From: Corallochytrium limacisporum
Lineage: Eukaryota; Opisthokonta
Assembly: GCA_002811645.1 (NCBI GenBank)
Contig: PDIP01000122.1
Coordinates: 2,986 to 32,226 of the forward strand
DNA length: 29,241 nucleotides
Direction of reading: 5' to 3'
This document shows, one piece after another, positions 1 through 8,600 of this stretch; position 1 is the first letter of the stretch; each line of letters starts with the position of its first letter. The position numbers were made by a program, and so were the translations under genes. The notes beneath the pieces are model-generated. The model saw only the letters and a program-made list of their open reading frames with translations, was not told where the DNA came from and searched no databases.

Positions 1-616
1 CCCAAGCGACGGCAGAGCTAAATCAAAATGAGTAGATTTGATACAATATTCTCAGACAGAGGGTGGTACTAGGACAGCCGGGCCCCCAGATCCTCGCCAC
101 CTCTCGCGCCGGGGCCACTCAATCTTTGGACATCCCTTTTTATTCGACCCATCAGAGTATATCAATTCTGTTTCAGTTATTACTTGGTTTGCCAAGCAGT
201 GCAATGACTTCGAAATATTTCCGCAGACATTTACGTCCGCTGCTGCCAACCGCAAGAAAGTAAGCACGGAGAAAGATCTTTGGGCTGGGGACGTCGCATA
301 TCGGTTCCTCCTTTTGCTCCACCCCTGCGGAATCAGCACAGAATACTTACTCAAACCTCAACTCCGCTTACATTCGGCACCAACAACATGAAGGGCCTTT
401 CGATGGGCCAGTCTGAGATTGGTAGGAGATATCCCGTCCACCCGCAGTCCCATCGTGCGCGAGTTTGAGAAGTCAGGAATCTTGTCACATACAGATACTT
501 GAGCAACCTTATCTGTTCAAGTGGGCAGACTAAGTGCACTCAAAGAATCAGTCTGTTATATCGGCTTGATACTCGGGTCATTTTTTCGAATACTTTTCCT
601 GCACCTCACATTCATC
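1..616. other. Intergenic / upstream region of tetraspan gene
   Basis: No convincing gene is visible. Short open frames on both strands give compositionally odd translations with no recognisable motif. Given the strict strand alternation of the window, this is probably the 5' regulatory region shared by the + strand gene at 617 and a minus-strand gene starting left of the window. That is inference. Confidence 0.5.
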
Positions 617-1441
617 ATGTTGCCATCTAAAGCCCGCCTCTTTACGAAGCTGGCCGCCTTCACCTTCATCCTGATGGTAACTGCTTTCATTCTATTCGCC
701 GTTGCGCTGGCTAGCGATAAAGTCATTCGCTTCTCCGTTAGAATCCCTGGCGACGATATCGTAACCAACATAGATACCGTCGGCACCATTGGTCCCTTCA
801 CTACATGCGTCGATGGCGAATGTGCCTCCCTCACTTGGGATTGCACAATCTTTCTCTATAACCCGACCCTGAGCATCTACATCGAGGTCACGGTCGCTGA
901 GGGTAGCACTTGTAGTGCATACCGTGGTATGCGTTCCACGGCTGTTCTGGCCACCATCTTTTCCGGTTTGGGTCTAATCTTCGGTGTTGGTTTTACTGAT
1001 CCGTCTTACATAAAAACCTTCTTCTTCGCAGTCGGTGCGAACTGTCTTTTGGCTGCCGCTTTCGGATGGGCTGCGGTCGGTACTGCGACAGCCCTGCATG
1101 ACGATGTAGGTATAGACGGAGAGCCCAAGGATTATGACGAAGGATTTGATCTGCTTGTTTCTGGTTCTGCCCTAATCACCGCCGCTCTTGCGTGTGTGTG
1201 CCTGTCTCCATTGGCTGCGAAGAAGGATCGACAGATAGAAGATCAGCGCATGCGGGAGGAAGCTGCTGCCAACGCCCCATATGTCCCTGAATACGAGAAG
1301 CAACAGCAAGCCTATGCTCCTCAGGGCGCAAACTACGCTCCTCAGGGCGCAAACTACGCTCCCCATGACTATGAGCCGCAGCCACCCGTTGAACAGGCCA
1401 ACCCCGCCGCAGACGTTGACGCCAGTGCTGCGGCCGCATAG
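617..1441 (+). CDS. Four-transmembrane (claudin/PMP22/SUR7-like topology) membrane protein, family unknown
   Basis: I do not recognise a specific family. From the ATG at 617 the protein is 274 aa. The frame continues upstream only to a GTG, so ATG 617 is preferred. It has a hydrophobic segment at about residues 11-32, a hydrophilic presumably extracellular loop with four cysteines (C64, C69, C76, C99), then three further segments at about 106-125, 131-155 and 176-200. A cytosolic-looking tail follows, rich in Ala, Gln, Pro and Tyr, with a duplicated AYAPQGAN-type unit near 232-247. One short N-terminal stretch, a long Cys-containing first loop and a low-complexity tail is the layout of tetraspan junction or eisosome-type proteins (claudin, PMP22, SUR7/PalI), but the claudin W-GLW signature is not seen, so this is topology only. 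It converges with the SDR gene across 265 bp. An ATTAAA at 1492-1497 could be its poly(A) signal. Confidence 0.8.
   Translation: MLPSKARLFTKLAAFTFILMVTAFILFAVALASDKVIRFSVRIPGDDIVTNIDTVGTIGPFTTCVDGECASLTWDCTIFLYNPTLSIYIEVTVAEGSTCSAYRGMRSTAVLATIFSGLGLIFGVGFTDPSYIKTFFFAVGANCLLAAAFGWAAVGTATALHDDVGIDGEPKDYDEGFDLLVSGSALITAALACVCLSPLAAKKDRQIEDQRMREEAAANAPYVPEYEKQQQAYAPQGANYAPQGANYAPHDYEPQPPVEQANPAADVDASAAAA
1316..1357 (+). repeat. 21-bp tandem duplication in the tetraspan tail
   Basis: Two perfect adjacent 21-bp copies (1316-1336 and 1337-1357) encode the repeated APQGANY unit, followed by a partial third copy. The in-frame length suggests replication-slippage expansion of a disordered C-terminal tail. 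Confidence 0.9.
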
Positions 1442-1706
1442 GCAGCTAGTCAACAACTGACAACTTATTGAACAAAACACTGTTCTACGGTATTAAAATC
1501 AAAAAAATAACAACCGATTCCCATCAACACGGTTATCAAGGCATGTCAATTCAAAAACTGACATTCAACACTAATCATATAATGGAGGGGGATATTTGAA
1601 GTGGGACAAGTCACAGGTAGGTCGCACAATACGGCTTGCGGGTAGTTTGAATTTCTTGACTTCTTCTCACTCCTCTGAGCTTTGTTGGTCGAGAACTGCA
1701 CTCTCT
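1442..1706. other. Convergent 3' intergenic spacer
   Basis: This 265-bp AT-richer spacer lies between the stops of the tetraspan and SDR genes. It carries an ATTAAA on the + strand at 1492-1497 followed by an A-rich stretch, a plausible 3' end for the tetraspan transcript. No gene is seen. Confidence 0.5.
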
Positions 1707-2519
1707 TTAACTCCAGTTTGCTTGCCAGTCAAGTTCATGACGCTCTGCTAGGAACTTCCCGTTTGGGCGAGATGCGTCGTTTGCCATCAAACACAGCCAA
1801 ATCGCCGTGTCCGCGCCTTCCTCAGCCGTACGGGGTGCTCGATCGCCAGCCATATCCGTTCGGCACCAACCAGGGCACATTACATTCACAGCAATACCCC
1901 TGGACGTGAAGCGCGGATCACGGGCAAGGACTCGGGTCAGGCCAATTTCCCCTGCCTTTGAGACACCATACGTCTGTCGTGGCCACCCCTTAGCTTCATA
2001 CGTACCATCAGCCACCGAACCAATGAATTGATTCATGAGTCCATCCAGTTGGTCAAGTGACAGATCATCACTGACAAACTGGCTCTGCAATTCCGGGGAC
2101 ATGCGAGTGAGCCTACCCGACCGGCTGCCAAGGTTTACAACATGACCCCCGTCTTTAATGACTGGGAGAAACTTTTCTGTAACATTCTTAGTGGCAAAGT
2201 AATTGGTGCCGATGGTGCCTCTGGCCACCTCTTCGTTAAATGCATCGCCCTTCCAGGCAATTCCAGCATTGTTGCAAAGAGTGTCGAGGTCGCCGTACTT
2301 TGACTTGATCTCACCCACAGCGCGGTCAATACTGGCGTTGTCCGTGATGTCGAGCTGCAGAAAGTCCACCTCCAGATTTTCCTGGCGCAGTTTCTCCTTC
2401 GCCTCAATTCCTAGGTCTGGGTTGCGCGCGGTCATAATCACCTGCACACCCTGCTTGGCTAAGCCACGGCAGATCTCATAGCCGATACCCTTGTTGCCTC
2501 CAGTTACAAGTACTTTCAT
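1707..2519 (-). CDS. Carbonyl reductase-like short-chain dehydrogenase/reductase (CBR1 family)
   Basis: A 270-aa protein from the ATG at 2519 (the frame extends only to a TTG upstream). It is a classical SDR: nucleotide-binding TGGNKGIG at residues 6-13, NNAG at 83-86, a catalytic serine in NLGSRSG (S132), and the catalytic pair YGVSK (Y184, K188). The CPGWCRTDMAG segment following the active site closely resembles animal monomeric carbonyl reductase (CPGWVRTDMAG), as do TARNP in place of TARD and the inserted SPELQSQF...LMNQF helix that distinguishes CBR1 from tetrameric SDRs. Length is close to CBR1 (about 277 aa). Family knowledge predicts a cytosolic, NADPH-dependent reduction of carbonyl compounds (quinones, aldehydes, ketones); NADPH preference and substrate are inferred. 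No signal peptide is seen. It diverges from the methyltransferase gene across a 771-bp spacer. Confidence 0.93.
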   Translation of the reverse strand: MKVLVTGGNKGIGYEICRGLAKQGVQVIMTARNPDLGIEAKEKLRQENLEVDFLQLDITDNASIDRAVGEIKSKYGDLDTLCNNAGIAWKGDAFNEEVARGTIGTNYFATKNVTEKFLPVIKDGGHVVNLGSRSGRLTRMSPELQSQFVSDDLSLDQLDGLMNQFIGSVADGTYEAKGWPRQTYGVSKAGEIGLTRVLARDPRFTSRGIAVNVMCPGWCRTDMAGDRAPRTAEEGADTAIWLCLMANDASRPNGKFLAERHELDWQANWS

Positions 2520-3290
2520 GGTGCGCCTTCCAACATACGGTTTGGTATGTTTCAATGTCTACAGGGTTATCCAAATTTCACAGCACAGATGAATTAAGAG
2601 ATTTTCTACCCTTCTAGCAATTGTCACCCAGTGGACATTCAGTTGCATACCATGGCATTCGTAGTCTGCATATTCTGTCCATCTCAGCTGGCAGCCATTT
2701 CAATCCTCCCATCGTCCCCAGTCTCCCTTTCTTCCCCCGTTGGCCTGCAGTACACAAGCGGGGCTAGGAATGAAGCCCAATTCCCTGAGATGTTTTCTAA
2801 TCAGGAGACCAGCACCAAAGTGACTGGTTGGTCATCGCCCCTGGTCGTTCCCCTCCTCAGTCGCCTGCTTTCACCTCTACGCAACAGCCGATTTCCCCGA
2901 GTTTGGTCGCTTTTTGCGCGGTCGCATTTGGGTGTATCGCAATACACCCTCGCTTCGGAGGGAAGCGGAACCGAAGAGAAAAACACAGCCAGGCTCGTCC
3001 CGTCCCGTATCCCAACCTGAAGAGCGGCTCCCATCCGCCACCAATATCACTGGGTGCGGTGGATGGAGGGCCACCGCCACCACTGCCGCGTCAGGACTGG
3101 AGCCACGGGCGCGGGTAATCCGGAACCCAAAAGGCAGACCCGACGAATTTCTTGGATATATGTGTCTCTTTAGTTGAAAATCGCTGCCGTGGGTACTTAT
3201 TCTTCACTTTCTTTTAACCATTACAGGCAAATTCAGTTTGTAAACGTCAGTCGGATAGTAGTATGCTTCAGGCTTGTAGCTGATATCACA
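2520..3290. promoter_or_regulatory. Divergent promoter region, SDR / methyltransferase
   Basis: 771 bp without a believable gene, lying head-to-head between two 5' ends, so it should contain both promoters. The central part (about 2850-3125) is GC-rich with a perfect stem-loop at 2930-2949. A short string, TGGAGCCACGGGCG (about 3096-3110), nearly recurs in the next promoter (TGGAGCCACGAGCG, about 5372). Open frames here lack conserved features. Confidence 0.5.
2930..2949. repeat. Perfect 8-bp stem-loop in divergent promoter
   Basis: GGGTGTAT and its exact complement ATACACCC flank the 4-nt loop CGCA. This could be a cruciform-forming site or a dimeric transcription-factor site. It lies between two 5' ends, so a terminator role is unlikely. 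Confidence 0.6.
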
Positions 3291-3890
3291 ATGTCAACTG
3301 CCTGGATCGTCGGTGCATCCGGTGCGCTAATCTACTGGTTTATCGGAGAGAACTATGGTCGACACAGTAGTTCTGCGACTGTGTCTAAGTCGTCTACTGA
3401 ACATGACCGAATTTCCCACAAAGCAGTGGTCTGGTCAGTCTCTGGGCTCCTGATCTTTGTCCCCGTACTCCTTCCATCGGTAACAGATCAGGGCTACATA
3501 GAGGTTGATCGCCAGTGGCTCGCTGTTGCTGCAGTTGTGATGAACGCCTGTATTTGGTGGCGTCTTTGGGCCATGCGTCATCTTGGTGAGTACTTCACCC
3601 GCGTCCTTAAGGTACAGTCACGTCAAAGAATCATCACTGACGGACCCTACCGCTTCTGTCGGCACCCGGGATACCTCTCAAACATGGTCCTGCACCCAGT
3701 TGCCGTTCTATTGATCTCTCGGAATGTCTATTTCACCCTTTTTGCAACTGCAATCTTCTTCGCTGTGTGGGTGCATCGGATTTCGGACGAGGAGAAAATG
3801 CTGCGCACGGACAGAAAGTTGGGCAAAGAGTACCGGGCATATGCCGAAAGAGTGCCAGTTCTCGTTCCGTACTGCTGGCTCTTCGGTTGA
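3291..3890 (+). CDS. Isoprenylcysteine carboxyl methyltransferase (ICMT)/PEMT-like membrane methyltransferase
   Basis: A 199-aa polytopic protein from the ATG at 3291; the frame runs upstream only to a TTG. Hydrophobic stretches lie at about residues 4-19, 45-62, 76-94 and 138-162. The C-terminal half carries the ICMT/PEMT signature: GPYRFCRHPGY (R124, H125, P126, Y128), then the acidic pair E167-E168 in ISDEEKML, followed by GKEYRAYAERVPVLVP, matching the EEEI...GEEYLEYKKRVP ending of eukaryotic ICMT. Known members use S-adenosylmethionine to methylate the C-terminal prenylated cysteine of Ras-like proteins in the ER, or phospholipids. At 199 aa it is shorter than animal ICMT (about 280 aa, eight TM) and closer to compact bacterial-type ICMT-like proteins, so prenyl-protein substrate specificity is uncertain. 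The 3' gap to GRASP is only 95 bp. Confidence 0.85.
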   Translation: MSTAWIVGASGALIYWFIGENYGRHSSSATVSKSSTEHDRISHKAVVWSVSGLLIFVPVLLPSVTDQGYIEVDRQWLAVAAVVMNACIWWRLWAMRHLGEYFTRVLKVQSRQRIITDGPYRFCRHPGYLSNMVLHPVAVLLISRNVYFTLFATAIFFAVWVHRISDEEKMLRTDRKLGKEYRAYAERVPVLVPYCWLFG

Positions 3891-3985
3891 TACAGTTTCG
3901 AACACATCCTACGGAGCTCGAATGCTCTGTATTGATTTCTTGGATTGGCTGCTAGTATGTTTTACCCAATTTGATTGCTTTAGTC
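3891..3985. other. Very short convergent spacer (95 bp)
   Basis: Only 95 bp separate the stop codons of the methyltransferase and GRASP genes. No clear AATAAA is present on either strand, so the 3' UTRs of the two genes very likely overlap. Confidence 0.5.
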
Positions 3986-4930
3986 TCAAACAGCTGAAGC
4001 CATGCTCTTCGGCATCGGCACCCCGGCGTCATCGGCCAAAGGCACGTTGTGCTGCAAGGCTGGCATTTCAGGCTCAACACCGGATGGAGGTGGTGGCGGC
4101 ACGATTGGGCTTGTTTCTGTAGTGGTCGTTTGCGGTGCTACTTCGGACCTGGTTGGAACTAGCGCTTCTGCAGAGGCAGCTCCTACCCCGGGGCCTGCCG
4201 TAGGGGCAGAGGTGGGCACAGAACCTGCTTCACTCGCTCTCCTGATGTCCTCCAAGGCCTTTTGTTGGTCTGGGATGGAGACGCGCAACGGGGTCTTGTC
4301 TTTGGGAATGCGATGAAGGTAGCCAAAAGCAATTGCACAGCCGAGCACACCCGGGCCGCCCCACTCTTCGTCCGGGATCAGGCGGACTTCCCGGATTGAG
4401 CGGCGGTCGCTGTTGTAGACGTAGAGACGCATTGTCTGTCCGAGACTATCATGCGCGTAGTCGTAGAAATCGCTTTCCTGCAGAAGTGCGTAGTCTGGTG
4501 ACCCAATGATGTAGTCACTGTGGGGCACAAGACCGGCCTTGGAGGCCGGTGACAGCGCACTGACGTCGAGGACGTGCCAAATGTTCTCATTAGCGTGCTC
4601 GAAGTTGCAAAAGCGCACGCTAACGCCAAGCAGACCCGATCCGCCCCATTTGCCATTTGGTACTACACCGACACTGCGGAAGTCTTGACTTCGACTGTTG
4701 TACAGAACCAGCTGACATACATTACCTACATTGGCTTCCAGCTCACGAATTAGTGTATCGTTTTCCTGATCCAAGCGCTTATTATTGATGCCCGTGATGA
4801 AATCGAAGTAAGCTTCTATCCCGCACAGCTCCCCCGGTGAGTTCTTGGTGACTCCCAGGACATGGTATGCTGAGGTGTCCTCAAATTCATATTCGACATC
4901 TTCTACTTCTGTCGACTGCTCCGCTCCCAT
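3986..4930 (-). CDS. GORASP: Golgi reassembly stacking protein (GRASP/GORASP, Grh1)
   Basis: A 314-aa protein from the ATG at 4930. It begins MGAEQS, a good N-myristoylation context (Gly2, Ser6), as in animal GRASP55/65. Two atypical PDZ domains follow: PDZ1 about residues 22-105, ending WGGSGLLG at 95-102, and PDZ2 about 117-200, ending WGGPGVLG at 190-197. The paired WGG-G-LG motifs with GYLHRIP afterwards are diagnostic of the GRASP core. The tail (about 215-314) is Pro/Ser/Thr/Ala-rich, matching the regulatory SPR domain but shorter than in vertebrates. Family members tether Golgi cisternae by trans-oligomerisation and act in unconventional secretion. A single gene copy is typical outside vertebrates, so GRASP55 and GRASP65 cannot be distinguished here. 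It shares a 762-bp divergent promoter with NUP188. Confidence 0.96.
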   Translation of the reverse strand: MGAEQSTEVEDVEYEFEDTSAYHVLGVTKNSPGELCGIEAYFDFITGINNKRLDQENDTLIRELEANVGNVCQLVLYNSRSQDFRSVGVVPNGKWGGSGLLGVSVRFCNFEHANENIWHVLDVSALSPASKAGLVPHSDYIIGSPDYALLQESDFYDYAHDSLGQTMRLYVYNSDRRSIREVRLIPDEEWGGPGVLGCAIAFGYLHRIPKDKTPLRVSIPDQQKALEDIRRASEAGSVPTSAPTAGPGVGAASAEALVPTRSEVAPQTTTTETSPIVPPPPPSGVEPEMPALQHNVPLADDAGVPMPKSMASAV

Positions 4931-5225
4931 TGTGACTTAGACGTGTTTCTACGGGTCTTATAGGTCAAATCGCAGGAGTCCCGTGCTCTCTATGTTTCAT
5001 GATCCATCGAACAGCGCAGCCTCTTGCACCTTGGTTCCAGTTTTGTGCTTTACAGAGCCCTTCAACATAGAAAATGCATTCAAGTACCCGAAGTCTAAAG
5101 CCACTTGCGGGAAAGTATGCCACCTTCTCTCGCACAGCACCCAACTCTCCCGTCTCCCACAACAATCAAAGGTAACGGGAGCCAGCAACGGCAACTGAAC
5201 CCCTACCCTTCCGAGCCGCCTTAGC

Positions 5226-5233
5226 GCGCCAAA
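5226..5233 (-). promoter_or_regulatory. Candidate E2F/DP site (TTTGGCGC)
   Basis: GCGCCAAA on + reads TTTGGCGC on -, an exact match to the E2F consensus TTTSSCGC, about 460 bp upstream of the NUP188 ATG and 295 bp from the GRASP ATG. A chance 8-mer match is possible. Confidence 0.4.
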
Positions 5234-5583
5234 AGTTTTGATGTTTTCCTCCAGGCCAAGTCCACCAACCCCCCCCCACCCGGTCACTTAAGCCAGTAGC
5301 CCAATACAACTGGGTAGCAAACGGTTCACCGGCGACCCCTTTTCTCCCCCTACCGTCCCCCAAGGCAATCTGGAGCCACGAGCGTGCCCATGGTGCACTG
5401 GTAATGCTGCGCTGGTGAAAGGCACTGACTCTCTGAGAGTTCCGTATAGTCTGTCATCTTTCAGACACTGTATGTATCGAAGAAGATGTGCGATGATGTC
5501 ATTGTGAACTTTGCAAGGTATTCAAACTCCGCAGAATCATGTTCCAGGAACCAGAGTGATAACAGTGAATAGACAGGTCCCAT

Positions 5584-5657
5584 ATGTGATCACATGTAAA
5601 CATACATCATACTCGTTCGCTATTGGAGGGTGTGCTCACTGTCCAATCATGACGTAA
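5584..5657 (+). promoter_or_regulatory. Cluster of NUP188-proximal sites: palindrome, forkhead, CCAAT, CRE-like
   Basis: Within 74 bp lie the palindrome ATGTGATCACAT, the abutting forkhead consensus TGTAAACA, ATTGG, CCAAT and ATGACGTAA. The last is 35 bp upstream of the NUP188 start. The CCAAT and TGACG are separated by 2 bp, a common NF-Y/bZIP arrangement in opisthokont promoters. Function is inferred from consensus only. Confidence 0.4.
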
Positions 5658-5692
5658 AGGGAACATAATCTGCATGTAAAGAATATTACACC

Positions 5693-8600
5693 ATGGCGTC
5701 CAACCCCGCTGGGCTGAGAAGGGTCCATTTCGGACCCGATGTGACCCATCAGCTCAAGGATTTTGTTCCCTCTGCCGGCGATGCTCTTGGTGGTCCACAG
5801 ACGGCGAAGCAGGCAGTCACAGCTGCAGCCACAGGTACAACCGTGATGTCGCGGTCAAAGACATATTTGCCTGCTCCGACAGTACCGCTACCGACACGGC
5901 CTGCAGATATTCAAGTGGACTCTTTTGCGGGTCTGCATGACGTGTTGCTTGCATCCCTGGAACCCGGGACACAAGTCACAACCACAGCGCTAGAGAAAGC
6001 GGTGCAGGAATATGAGCCCGCTCTAATGGAAGGGCTTAGTTTTTTTAAATCACTGGAAGCAGAGACAGACCGCGGGAAAGAATTAGACAGGGGAGCCGAT
6101 CTACTGAAGAAAACTTTGGCATCACTAGACGAGCGTGATCGACCCGTGCTCAGCTGGGACTACTTCAGGAGATTCACAGCAGATTTGGCCCTTAGTTTGG
6201 ACCTCTCTATCCCACAAGCTCTGAAACTTGCTACGCAATATGCAGCAGACGCTGTACGGGGTCCGAACGCGACGGCTGAATTCGAACCGATCTCGAGCAC
6301 ATTCCGAAAACATCTGATGCGTTGCCAGGACATTCACTTCCAGGAGCGTCTTAGTCTGCTGCGGTGCATTAATTTGGCTCTGTCAGTGCAGCAGAACCAG
6401 AGCCCAGACACATCAGCTGAGGAGGAATCTGCCAATCAGAATCTTCTGCTGCAGCTCCAATCACGAATGCTGGAGCAGGATCTGCCGGGTACGGTAATCA
6501 CAATGCTCGAGTCCAGCTGTGACGGCAAGCTTAGGCCCAAAACCATTGACTTTGAGAGTGAGAGTCCACGTGCCATAGAAGAACGTTACCGTCATGAATA
6601 TCACGAAGTTTACGAACGGTTTGAGATTCTCAGTGCAGGCTTTGCATGTTTTTTGCCTGGCGCTATGTGGCAGAAGGATGCCAACGTCGCATTGCATGCG
6701 AGAGCCTTTACGGTGCTGCTGCAGAATGACTACGGGTGTCGGGGTGTCCGCCGCTCCACAGAGGTACCCCTTCGTGCCATTGGTCAGCAGATTGTTTTTT
6801 CTTTGGCATCGGTAAGTGCTCTTCCCGATTCCCTGGCGTATATTCGTGGTGTCAGCAACTCTGATGACGATCAGAAGGATACTGATACGGTGATTAAGGT
6901 TCAGGAAGCTATGGAAGCGGCATTGAATGAAGCGGGAGGCAGCACAGAACCGCTGGTGATATTGGTGATCAATTTGGCGGGCCTGTGTCGGTCGGAACTT
7001 CGCGGTGGTAACAACGTCGGAGAAATTTTAGACATGATTTCCTTGGCTGATGAATTGGGTGCACTACGTGACTTGGTCGGTATGATCGACAGTTTGCGCG
7101 AAAACAAAACCAGTACTTCGTGGCACTACGTGCAGTACCGATTGCTCTGTCGGGATGTTTTTCAGAAGCAATGGGCTACCATGGTGCGGTACCTCGATGA
7201 CACGCAGTTCCAGTCGGAGGCGGAGACGTACGTGCGGCTATTTGACATTGTGTATAAAGAGTGTGGTCAAGCGTGTGATGCCTTCTGGGAATCTCAGGCC
7301 ACCGTGAATTGTTACACAATCTTCGTGAAGCGCCTCCGCATTTTGCTCGATGACGGTGATGTACTGACTGTTCTCCTTAGTACAATTGCCACTATTTGCC
7401 AGACAGCTCTATCTGTGGATGCCGTGGTGACGTGGATTCTGCAACCGTCGTATTTCTTTCCAGGGTCTAGTTTTGAGGAACTGAGCCTGTGGCAGGTCAT
7501 GATTCTGGTGCTGCGGCGATCGCTAACCCACGCATCCTTGCCTCGTATCGACCGTACAGTGGACCCGGCGTTGGACATCTTGGGTCAAATCTTTGGCTTT
7601 CTGGACTGGGATAGGTTGGGCGAACTCATACAGGAGATGGCTGAGCTAAGGACTGAGATTGATGACCCACTCTTACATAGTTTGGGAGCTGTCCAAAGAC
7701 GTCTATTTAACAGTCAGACCAATGAGGACAACGTTGGTACAGAGGACGACTATCCGGGGGCACCGGGTAAAGGCACCCACATATCACAGTTGTTGGCGTC
7801 GCTTCTGCAGCGGTCTCTCGCGACCAACCGCGGGACCCGCGCTCTGCGTTGTTTGCAGGCGCTGACGGACCTGCTTCCAATGCTCTATGGACAGACCATG
7901 CTTTCCCTCGGCAGTACCGGGCTTATGCCCAAGGTGAGCGGAAGTTATGACAATCTGGTGGTTGTCGATGACGGTGGTCTGGGCAAAGTGGTCGCGCTTG
8001 ATATTGAGCAAGGTTCTTTCTCGTGCACTCTGCAGTTCCTGTATCTAGTGAACCGAATGATCAGACTCTGGATTATGGAACGACAGGACAAGGCCAGTCA
8101 GATGTATGTCGACAGTGGAGAAGGGTCATCCCGTGGATCTAAGCGAGCACGCTTGGTGGACGACTACAACGAAGGTCTCATTCGTCGCGCAGTGATCGGG
8201 GGCGTGGCCCATTTAATTTTGCCCTCCTGGACCGTATGGTCTTTCTCCACCCTGAGCCAGCGATACCAGGTAGCTTCGGCTTGCGTTGACATTCTAGAAC
8301 AATTGAGCACAACGCCGCAGAGTATTCGCAGAGGATCAGAAATCATTGCCGAATTCGACTACACAGTGGAGTACCATGCCAGCGTCCACACGTTCATCCA
8401 AGATCTCCTGGCGAATGCTACGGCGTTGTGGTCATACTTCCAGGGATCCATGCGAGAGGTTGAGGCAGACGATGCACAGTCCATGATTGAAAAGGTCTGC
8501 GTCATACTCACTACCCAACTTCGGCGCCGCTCCCTAGATCATCACCTGCTTCGTATTTTGTCCCAGTCGTTCGTAAGGCTGAAATCTTCAGTCGGAGATC

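Larger units (their letters stand above)
4931..5692. promoter_or_regulatory. Divergent promoter region, GRASP / NUP188
   Basis: 762 bp between two start codons with no plausible gene. Visible elements are an E2F-type site (5226-5233), a nine-C run (5269-5277), a 12-bp palindrome ATGTGATCACAT (5584-5595), a forkhead-type TGTAAACA (5595-5602), an inverted CCAAT box (5622-5626), a CCAAT box (5643-5647) and a CRE-like ATGACGTAA (5649-5657). All are consensus matches by eye. Confidence 0.55.
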
